Shown piece by piece: positions 1 through 6,134 of a DNA stretch of 9,544 nt. Position 1 is the first letter of the stretch. The number at the start of each line of letters is the position of its first letter. The stretch is taken from contig CACYHM010000021.1 in NCBI GenBank assembly GCA_902774195.1, positions 1-9,544 of the forward strand. Reading direction: 5' to 3'. Under the pieces are notes generated by a model, which worked only from the letters and a program-made list of their open reading frames with translations, did no database searches and was not told the origin of the DNA. The position numbers were made by a program, and so were the translations under genes. The DNA comes from an uncultured Eubacteriales bacterium. Lineage in GTDB: Bacteria > Bacillota_A > Clostridia > Peptostreptococcales > Anaerovoracaceae.

Positions 1-1
1 G

Positions 2-2086
2 GAGATGGACTGGCGGACGGAAGGCGTGTACTTCATCATCAAGGACGCCAACGGCAATCCCGTCAAGGGATTCGACCAGAAGGAGAACAACACGCTTGTC
101 GGTCTCTACGTACCGTTCCCTGTCCGCCACAATAAGATCACGGACGACGACTACTACTACACCTACATCCCGCAGCTGGAGAACGGCCGCTCAATCGTCC
201 ACCTGCCGTCCGGCACCTACACCTACACGATCACGGAGAACATCCGCTCCACGGCCGTGCAAAAACAGAGTGTGACGGGCCAGTTCACGATCCACAACGA
301 CGAGGATGACTCCCGCGTCCGCGCGGCGATCAAGGGCCATGTCCACTACTACGGCCGACTGACCGACTCCGACGTTCCCGGCAAGGTCGTGGTGCAGGCC
401 TACAAGGTCTCCAACCGCGCCCGGACGAGCCTCTCCGTCGGCGGCAGCCCGGTCGCCCGGACGACGGTCGGAGCCGACGGATCGTTCGAGCTTCACGGTC
501 TCGAGGCCGGCACCTACGGCGTGATCGGCTGGGTGGACGACAACGCGAACGGCGTGGCGGACGCCACGGAGACGCAGGGCTTCGGCTTCCTCGGCAACTC
601 GGCGTCGCCGATTCTGCTGTCCAACTGGTGTCCGCCGCTAGTCATCACGAACACGTCCGAATACGCGGCCGTCGACCTGGAGGACGTCCACGTCGTCCTG
701 CGCGACCGCGACACCGACAGCGACGGCGTCCCGAACGGCGCCGGATTCCCGACGAACGCGCTGCTGTCTGTCCGCATGGCCGCCTACAAGGCGATGCCGG
801 TCCGCACGTTCCCGGACGCGATTCCGGCCGGATTCGACTGGATTAGTCCGTCGATCTTCTCGACGACTCGCGTCTCCCGCGCCGTTTCCTCGCCGTTCGG
901 CGTCACGTCAACGGTGCTGAAGCAGTTCGCCATCAAGGCGCCGCGCACGTTCCTGCACGAAGGCGACCTGATCCGTTCGGGCCTCTACGGCATCGATCTC
1001 GGATCCACCAACTGGATCAACGTCATCTGGTCCGTCCTTGCCACGGACGGCTACGTCTCCTCCGAGCGGACGTTCGGCTCGTTCGTCGTGGACGCCGGAA
1101 CGGACTCCGATCGCCGCGAAATGAAGGCGGTCTTCCCGGTCCAGAACACGCCGGTCTACGAATCCGCCGTCGAGTTCCGGTGGGAGATGGACTGGCGCAA
1201 CGCCGGCGTCGTGATCGGCGTCACGAACGTCGCCACGCGCGAAGGATTCGAGAAGACGATTGCGCTGCCCTACCGCCATGGCCGCGTCGAAACCGAGGAC
1301 TACTGGTTCACGGCCGTTCCGCAGCAGGAAAGCGGCGTCCGCTTCGACCTGCTCCCCGACGGCGAATACGAATACACGATCACCGAAATCCCGAATACGA
1401 CCTTCGTCCGGAAACAGAGCGTCACGGAGCGGTTCCAGCTCGTCAAGGGCGAACGCAAGCTCGACATCGGCGCGATTTCCGGCAAGATCCACTACTACGG
1501 GCGTCTGCTCGAGAACGGCGCGTTCGAGGCGCCGATCGTCGTCCAGGCATGGAAGGCGTCCGACCGCGCCCGCACGTCCCTGTGCTACTCCGGCGTCCCG
1601 TCCGCCGCCTGGACGAACGCCGTTCCCGGAGACTTCCTGCTCCGAGGCCTCGAGCCGGGCGCGTACGGCGTTCACGCCTTCGTCGACTCCAACACGAACG
1701 GCATCGCGGATGCGTGGGAAACGCAGGGGTACGGCTTCCTCGGCGGCGACTTCAACCCGGTCCAGATTGCCTCGATGTATCCGGCGATCGTCCTGACGAA
1801 CGCCTACGTGAACTTCAATTCCGGCTACGTCGCCGGCAAGGAGAACAACACGCTCACGGGGTACACGGGCGAGTCGACGGACATCGGCCTGGTCATGAGC
1901 GTGACGAATGTGAACATCGTCCTGCGCGATCCGGATCTCGACAGCGACCGCCTGCCCGATGCATGGGAGTGGCGGAGTGCCTCGGGTACGTTCTCCGAAC
2001 TTTCCGGATACGACGAAGCTCCGCTCGCCGCCTGGACGACCAGGCCGCTCAACGTCCCGGCGGACGAGGCCGAATACCTCTTCGCC
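2..2086 (+). CDS. Partial large modular surface/secreted protein with tandem ~394-residue units
   Basis: I do not recognise this as a named gene. The frame is open from the first bases, and the ATG at 5 is internal: the same GEMDWR-like segment recurs at 1184-1198 in mid-protein, so the true start lies outside the window. Numbering from the ATG at 5, unit 1 is residues 1-394 and unit 2 starts at 395. Each unit has an Fn3/Ig-like part (about 1-100 and 395-480), a prealbumin/carboxypeptidase-regulatory-like part starting near HYYGRL (about 110-200 and 492-585) with a D-x-N-x-N-G turn ([14 protein letters not shown]), then an Asp-rich motif ([12 protein letters not shown] near 234-245; [15 protein letters not shown] near 642-656). 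Such Asp-rich motifs in related proteins bind calcium. The rest of unit 1 (about 245-393) links to the next EFRWEMDW. Cell-surface or secreted location is inferred from domain style; signal peptide and anchor are not visible. The frame stays open to a TAG at 2263, but beyond about 2086 it reads antisense recA, so the real 3' end is also missing. The style suggests a PVC-group bacterium. Confidence 0.75.
5..1186 (+). repeat. Tandem protein-coding repeat, unit 1 (1182 bp, 394 codons)
   Basis: The boundary is set by EMDWR, encoded at 2-16 and again at 1184-1198, giving a period of 1182 bases. Collinear matches to unit 2 include [73 protein letters not shown] and the LRD-x-D-DSD motif. The match is clear in protein but diverged in DNA, so this is an old internal duplication and not a recent copy. 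Unit 1 has an N-terminal stretch (about residues 15-40) that is shorter in unit 2. Confidence 0.8.
1187..2086 (+). repeat. Tandem protein-coding repeat, unit 2 (truncated by the junction)
   Basis: This is the second copy of the ~394-residue module, about 300 codons before the sequence leaves the gene. It carries an insertion of about 14 residues, relative to unit 1, before its Asp-rich motif; that region ([11 protein letters not shown] and following, about residues 609-630) shares a 17-base string with a different part of unit 1. The linker that would follow the DAWEW motif is only partly present. Confidence 0.75.
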
Positions 2087-2090
2087 CTTC
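2066..2090. other. Junction between two unrelated sequences (probable assembly chimera)
   Basis: Reading leftward on the minus strand, RecA matches its family through IKKGEEV (codon 245 at 2075-2077), possibly one or two residues more, and then loses all resemblance. Reading rightward on the plus strand, the GC-rich gene keeps its codon style through about 2086, then becomes antisense recA. The two credible ends overlap by about 10-18 bases, so the parents probably share a short string here. Base composition and codon style change at the same place. No inverted repeat, target duplication or integrase gene is visible at the join. The exact breakpoint cannot be fixed without the parent sequences. 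Confidence 0.8.
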
Positions 2091-2809
2091 TTGATCGTGT
2101 CTATCTTTCTGACGTCCATCCTCATCGATGCATAGAACTTCAGTGCGCGTCCGCCCGTTGTAGTCTCCGGGTTTCCGAACATGATGCCGATCTTCTCTCT
2201 GAGCTGGTTGATGAAAATGACGCAGGTGCCGGATCTGTTGATGGCGCCGGCGATCTTACGTAGAGCCTGCGACATGAGTCTTGCCTGCAGTCCGACGTGC
2301 GAGTCTCCCATCTCTCCCTGGATCTCTGCTTTCGGTACGAGAGCTGCAACGGAGTCGATGACTATGATGTCTACGGCACCGCTCCTTGTGAGCATCTCGC
2401 AGATCTCAAGAGCCTGCTCTCCGGTGTCAGGCTGGGACACCAGAAGCTCGTCGACATTGACTCCAAGATTTTTGGCATATACCGGATCGAGAGCGTGTTC
2501 GGCGTCGATGAACGCTGCCTGGCCGCCTTTCTTCTGGCATTCTGCGATAGCGTGCAGCGTAAGAGTCGTTTTACCTGATGATTCCGGTCCGTAGATCTCG
2601 ATGATCCTGCCCTTCGGATATCCGCCGACTCCGGTTGCGAAATCGAGGCTTACAGAGCCTGTCGAGATCACTTCGATGTTTGTCACCGGCCCGGATTCAC
2701 CGAGCTTCATTATGGCTCCCTTACCGTACTGTTTCTGTATCTGATCGAGCGCCTGCTGAAGCGCTTTATCTTTCGCGGCGCGATCCGCGCTGTTCATATT
2801 ATCTGCCAT
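2069..2809 (-). CDS. recA: Recombinase RecA, 3'-truncated
   Basis: RecA is the ATP-dependent strand-exchange protein of homologous recombination and the co-protease for LexA self-cleavage in the SOS response. About 247 of the usual 340-360 residues are present. Visible: N-terminal oligomerisation helix ([22 protein letters not shown], about 17-37), Walker A GPESSGKT (74-81), Walker B-type [12 protein letters not shown] (146-157), loop L1 ([12 protein letters not shown], about 162-173), loop L2 ([20 protein letters not shown], 201-220) and [22 protein letters not shown] (to 245). The rest of the core and the whole C-terminal domain are missing, so this fragment could not be a normal RecA. The start is the ATG at 2809, preceded by GGGAGG four bases upstream. 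An in-frame ATG further upstream (2878) would put the promoter and LexA box inside the gene and is rejected. The truncation coincides with the change of base composition, so the living organism most likely has an intact gene. Confidence 0.95.
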
Positions 2810-2830
2810 ATTTCCTCCCGTATCGCGTAT

Positions 2831-2844
2831 AGAACGCTTGTTCG
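2831..2844. promoter_or_regulatory. LexA (SOS) box of recA, Gram-positive type
   Basis: On the minus strand the site reads CGAACAAGCGTTCT. Its core GAAC-N4-GTTC is a perfect inverted repeat, and it matches 13 of 14 positions of the Bacillus-type consensus CGAACRNRYGTTYC. It lies five bases past the -10 hexamer, at the expected transcription start, so bound LexA would block RNA polymerase. RecA controlling its own gene through LexA is established in Firmicutes; here it is inferred from the site and its position. Confidence 0.88.
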
Positions 2845-2849
2845 CATTT

Positions 2850-2878
2850 ATATTACCGATTATGACATGTCGTGTCAA
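2850..2878 (-). promoter_or_regulatory. recA promoter (sigma-A type)
   Basis: A perfect -35 hexamer TTGACA (2873-2878), a 17-base spacer and a -10 hexamer TAATAT (2850-2855, four of six consensus bases) lie about 40 bases upstream of the recA start codon. The spacer contains the palindrome GACATGTC, and TGACA-N5-TGTCA overlaps the -35; I cannot assign a protein to these. The LexA box follows directly, which supports this as the working promoter. Confidence 0.82.
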
Positions 2879-2934
2879 TATTATATTTGCAGAGCCTGCT
2901 GCGTGTCGAACAAAAAAAGCACTAAATCCGACAT

Positions 2935-2967
2935 TAAATCCCCGACTTTCGGGGCTTACCCCTCACT
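2935..2967 (-). terminator. Hairpin region downstream of cinA, possible weak terminator or attenuator
   Basis: On the minus strand, just after the cinA stop, CCCCGA-AAG-TCGGGG (2940-2954) forms a 6-bp GC-rich stem. Only a weak ATTTAATG tail follows directly; a run of seven T lies about 20 bases further on. An alternative small hairpin GGGG-TAAG-CCCC uses the same CCCC, so the two stems exclude each other. The place, between the operon and the recA promoter, fits a terminator, but the tail is poor. The rest of this 175-base gap holds the recA promoter and LexA box. Confidence 0.4.
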
Positions 2968-2984
2968 TTTTCAGTTTAAGGCGC

Positions 2985-4217
2985 TCACTGCCTTATAAGC
3001 AGGTAGACCGCCCTCAGCATCCTGAGAGTAAAATACCTGCGGTTCCACTTCCTGTCATTTCTCGAAGTCCTGACTTCCATATGACCCGTCACATCGCCGA
3101 ACGAGTACCCTATGAAGGCTTCGCCGGGCTCATGTCCCTCATCAGCGTCGGGCCCTGCATAGCCTGTCACTGAAACGGCGATATCCGCCCCTGAGCGGGA
3201 TCTTGCGCCTCTTGCCATGGCTTCGGCCGTTTCGGCGCTTACAACGCCGCAGCGGGCGATCATCCCGCTGTCGACACCGAGTTCTTCTGTCTTTGCAGCG
3301 GCTGAATAAGTCACATATGAAGATGAAAGCACCTCAGATGCTCCCGCGACATCTGTGACTGCTGAAGCGAACAGTCCGCCGGTGCATGATTCAGCAGCAG
3401 ATATCTTCAGGCCCTTTTCTTTCAAAAGTCTTACTACGACCTCGTTGAGATCTTCATTGTCGTAACTGTAGATGTATTCGCCAGCGAGGGCATTTATCTT
3501 TTCTATCATCTGAGAGACGGCAGATTCAGCTTCATCTGATGTATCTCTCTGCGAAGCCACTCTCAAAGTGCACTCGCCCTCTTTTGCATAGGTAGCGATG
3601 GTAGGATCTGTCTGCCCGTCGATGAGAGGCATAAGAAGCATCTCGAGATCGGACTCTCCTATTCCTATGGTGCGGATGACCCTGTAATACATTTTCTTTT
3701 CCATGAACTGTTCGAGGTACTGCTTTACACAGTTTTCAAACAGCCAGGTCATCTCTCTCGGAGGACCGGGGAAGCATATCGCGGTCTTGCCGTCTTTTGC
3801 AAGCGCAAAACCAGGCGCAGTCCCTGAAGCGTTGTAGAAAGGAGTGCAGCCGTCCGGAAGGAGCGCCTGTTTCATATTGTTTTCAGGCATAATGCCTCCG
3901 CGCTTTTCGAAGAAAGCTTTAAGATCAGCTGAGACCCTTTTGTCTTCGTACAAATCTGCGCCCATATATTCAGCAACGATCTCCTTTGTTAGATCATCCT
4001 GTGTCGGTCCGAGTCCTCCGGTCAGGAGCACGAGATCCGTGTCACGGAATGCCTCAGCGAGTTTGTCCCTGAGTCTGCCCGGATTATCTCCGACAACAAA
4101 ATGATACATCACATCAAAGCCCATGTGATTGAGCTTGTCTGAAAGATATGCTGCGTTGGTATTTACGGTCTGTCCGAACAGGAGCTCTGTACCGACAGCA
4201 ATAATCGAAGTTTTCAT
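2985..4217 (-). CDS. cinA: CinA family protein: MoCF-like domain plus nicotinamide-nucleotide amidohydrolase domain
   Basis: The 410 residues match the usual two-domain CinA length. The N-terminal MoCF/COG1058 domain (about 1-170) starts MKTSIIAVGTELLFGQTVNTNAAYLS and has TGGLGPTQDD (66-75) and FPGPPREM (149-156); in relatives this domain acts as an ADP-ribose pyrophosphatase-type enzyme. The C-terminal CinA/PncC domain (about 255-410) has SAAESCTGG (273-281) and SYVTYSAAAKTEELGV (300-315); this domain deamidates nicotinamide mononucleotide in pyridine nucleotide salvage. The usual TGIAGPGGG-type loop here reads TGYAGPDADEG (351-361), a deviation near the active site region. In some naturally competent Gram-positives cinA is expressed with recA and linked to competence; nothing here proves that. 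The start matches the family N-terminus, but its Shine-Dalgarno is weak, 42 bases after pgsA, so translation may depend on the upstream gene. Confidence 0.95.
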   Translation of the reverse strand: MKTSIIAVGTELLFGQTVNTNAAYLSDKLNHMGFDVMYHFVVGDNPGRLRDKLAEAFRDTDLVLLTGGLGPTQDDLTKEIVAEYMGADLYEDKRVSADLKAFFEKRGGIMPENNMKQALLPDGCTPFYNASGTAPGFALAKDGKTAICFPGPPREMTWLFENCVKQYLEQFMEKKMYYRVIRTIGIGESDLEMLLMPLIDGQTDPTIATYAKEGECTLRVASQRDTSDEAESAVSQMIEKINALAGEYIYSYDNEDLNEVVVRLLKEKGLKISAAESCTGGLFASAVTDVAGASEVLSSSYVTYSAAAKTEELGVDSGMIARCGVVSAETAEAMARGARSRSGADIAVSVTGYAGPDADEGHEPGEAFIGYSFGDVTGHMEVRTSRNDRKWNRRYFTLRMLRAVYLLIRQ

Positions 4218-4259
4218 ACTTGACCGGTCCCGGCGGAGGGAACATCGCCTCTGCTGTTT

Positions 4260-4793
4260 CTACATACTGAAGATGTCTTTGTTCTTTAAAACGTATTCAC
4301 ATCCTGAATAGACTGTCATTACGAGCGCTGCCCAGAAAATAACGTTTGCAGCAAGTGTTATCTGCTGCTGGACTGAAGGCACGGACAAGGCGAGCAGATA
4401 TGCTATGACGGCAAACATCTGCAGCACGGTCTTGATCTTGCCTGACATTCCGGCCGCAAGCACTCTTCCCTCGGAAGCAGCGACTGTTCTCATACCGGCG
4501 ATGATGAACTCGCGCGCGAGGATGAGAATAAGCATCCATGCCCTTATAAGGTCTGCTTCGATGAAGAGGCAGAGAGCGGAATAGACAAGTATCTTGTCTG
4601 CCAGCGGATCCATTATCTTGCCGAAATTGGTGACGAGGTTCCTTTCGCGGGCGATCTTTCCGTCGAAGTAGTCAGTGACGGAAGCTGCGCAGAACAGCAC
4701 AAGAGCCACAGGGTAATACCCCAGGATGAAGGCCGCTATAAAGAACGGCACCATGATGATCCTTGCGAGTGTGAGTTTGTTTGGGAGATTCAT
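4260..4793 (-). CDS. pgsA: CDP-diacylglycerol-glycerol-3-phosphate 3-phosphatidyltransferase
   Basis: This membrane enzyme joins CDP-diacylglycerol and glycerol 3-phosphate to give phosphatidylglycerol phosphate, the committed step to phosphatidylglycerol and cardiolipin. The CDP-alcohol phosphatidyltransferase signature D-x2-DG-x2-AR-x8-G-x3-D-x3-D is complete: D41, D44-G45, A48-R49, G58, D62, D66. The N-terminus MNLPNKLTLARIIMVPFF is the classic PgsA start. Hydrophobic segments lie near 12-36, 68-80, 86-100, 124-140 and 146-165, and 177 residues is a normal length. The ATG at 4793 has GGAGG ten bases upstream, 30 bases after the rimO stop. Membership of the wider family is certain; PgsA rather than a sibling such as PssA follows from the N-terminus and its place before cinA-recA. 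Confidence 0.94.
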   Translation of the reverse strand: MNLPNKLTLARIIMVPFFIAAFILGYYPVALVLFCAASVTDYFDGKIARERNLVTNFGKIMDPLADKILVYSALCLFIEADLIRAWMLILILAREFIIAGMRTVAASEGRVLAAGMSGKIKTVLQMFAVIAYLLALSVPSVQQQITLAANVIFWAALVMTVYSGCEYVLKNKDIFSM

Positions 4794-4823
4794 GATAGTT
4801 TTTCCTCCATTTTTATGATTTTC

Positions 4824-6134
4824 TTAAATGACCTCAGAGCCTTCAAGATCGTATTCGAAGGCATCTGTTATCTGTACTTTCAGGATATCGCCCGGCATGT
4901 GGGCTGTATCTGACGAAACAGTGACTGCGCAGTCTATCTCCGGAGCATCATAACGCGTCCTGCCTGAGTAGAGACCGTTTCCGATGATCTCGTCGATGAT
5001 GACTTCGTATGTCTTTCCGATCGTCTTTTCGTTCAGTTTTTCGCTGACAGCCAGCTGGTGCTCCATCACACGGTCCCGCCTTGAGGCGCGGACTTCTTCA
5101 TCTACTCTGCCGTCCATCGTGAAAGAAGCCGTTCCTTCCTCATCGGAAAATGCGAAGGCTCCGAGCCTGTCGATATCGTAAGTGTCGATGAAGTCGATCA
5201 GAAGATCCATATCCTCTTCGGTCTCACCCGGAGAACCGACCAGCAGAGTCGTACGTATATGCACATCCGGGATACGTTCCCGCAGCTTTGTTATGACGGC
5301 CTTGATCGAATCGCCGGTGGACTGTCTCCTCATCAGATGAAGCACGTTGTCTGATATATGCTGTATAGGCATATCGATGTACTTGCATATCTTAGGTTCC
5401 TTCGCGATGACATCGATTAGATCGTCGGTAATACCATTATCGTAAACATACATCAGCCTTATCCATTCTATGCCGTCTATCCTGCATAGTCTTCCGAGAA
5501 GTTCAGGCAGTTTCAGTTCTCCGTACAGATCGCGGCCGTACTGCGAAGTATCCTGGGCTATGAGTATGAGCTCCTTTATTCCGGCAGCAGCCATGTCTTC
5601 TGCTTCCCTGACGCAGTCTTCCATTTTCTTGGATCTGAAAGGCCCCCTTATGAGAGGTATTGCGCAGAAGCTGCAGTTGTTGTTGCAGCCTTCGGCGATC
5701 TTGAGATATCCGGAATACGATCCTTCATCGAAAAGGCGCTTTCTGTATCTGAGATCATCAGTGTCATCCCCTACCATGTCCCTGGAACTTCCGTTTCCTC
5801 CAAGCAGCACGGAAGGCAGGTCATCGTAGTCGTTAACTCCGAAGAACATGTCGACTTCCGGCAGCTCTTTTGAAAGCTCTTCATGATAACGTTCGGCAAG
5901 GCATCCGGTGACTACAAGCTTTTTGTTCTCTCCCCGTTCCGCTGCAAGCTCGAATATCCTCTCTATGGATTCTTTCTTGGCATCCTCTATAAAACCGCAG
6001 GTATTGACTATTAGTATGTCTGCATCCTGCGGATCATATGTGATGACGCAGCCTCTCTCAACAAGAGAAGCCGCGAGCATCTGAGAGTCATATTCGTTCT
6101 TTGCGCATCCGAGAGTATCGATATATATCTTCAT
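4824..6134 (-). CDS. rimO: Ribosomal protein S12 methylthiotransferase RimO
   Basis: RimO is a radical SAM enzyme with two 4Fe-4S clusters that adds a methylthio group to a conserved Asp of ribosomal protein S12. Domains in order: N-terminal MTTase domain (about 1-120) with the second-cluster cysteines C10 (TLGCAKN), C46 (VNTCGFI) and C78 (VTGCLAE); radical SAM domain with CNNNCSFC (C150, C154, C157), preceded by LKIAEG and followed by AIPLIRGPFRSK; C-terminal TRAM domain (about 373-436). TLGCAKNEYDSQ and the RTRYDAPEID segment in TRAM favour RimO over the tRNA enzymes MiaB and MtaB. The length of 436 is typical. Its ATG shares one base with the ftsK stop (TGATG), so translation is probably coupled to ftsK. 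Confidence 0.96.
   Translation of the reverse strand: MKIYIDTLGCAKNEYDSQMLAASLVERGCVITYDPQDADILIVNTCGFIEDAKKESIERIFELAAERGENKKLVVTGCLAERYHEELSKELPEVDMFFGVNDYDDLPSVLLGGNGSSRDMVGDDTDDLRYRKRLFDEGSYSGYLKIAEGCNNNCSFCAIPLIRGPFRSKKMEDCVREAEDMAAAGIKELILIAQDTSQYGRDLYGELKLPELLGRLCRIDGIEWIRLMYVYDNGITDDLIDVIAKEPKICKYIDMPIQHISDNVLHLMRRQSTGDSIKAVITKLRERIPDVHIRTTLLVGSPGETEEDMDLLIDFIDTYDIDRLGAFAFSDEEGTASFTMDGRVDEEVRASRRDRVMEHQLAVSEKLNEKTIGKTYEVIIDEIIGNGLYSGRTRYDAPEIDCAVTVSSDTAHMPGDILKVQITDAFEYDLEGSEVI

Noticed and set aside
2066..2090. Site-specific integration of a genomic island into recA
   Set aside because: There is no integrase, no att-like repeat and no target duplication in view, and the left sequence is the middle of a structural gene, not an island edge.
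1180..2094. Long plus-strand frames in other registers (1180-2094 and 1260-1796)
   Set aside because: They are Arg-rich shadow frames typical of GC-rich coding DNA; the repeated module is clearly read in the frame of the ATG at 5.
2087..2263. The C-terminal end of the plus-strand modular protein running to the TAG at 2263
   Set aside because: These codons are antisense recA and encode no recognisable part of the module; the true end of the protein lies beyond the join.
908..2878. A 656-residue minus-strand frame that would be a RecA fused to a long unknown C-terminal domain
   Set aside because: After residue ~247 it is only the antisense of the GC-rich plus-strand gene: Arg/Val/Gly/Asp-rich with no domain logic, kept open by high GC. 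It also starts upstream of the recA promoter.
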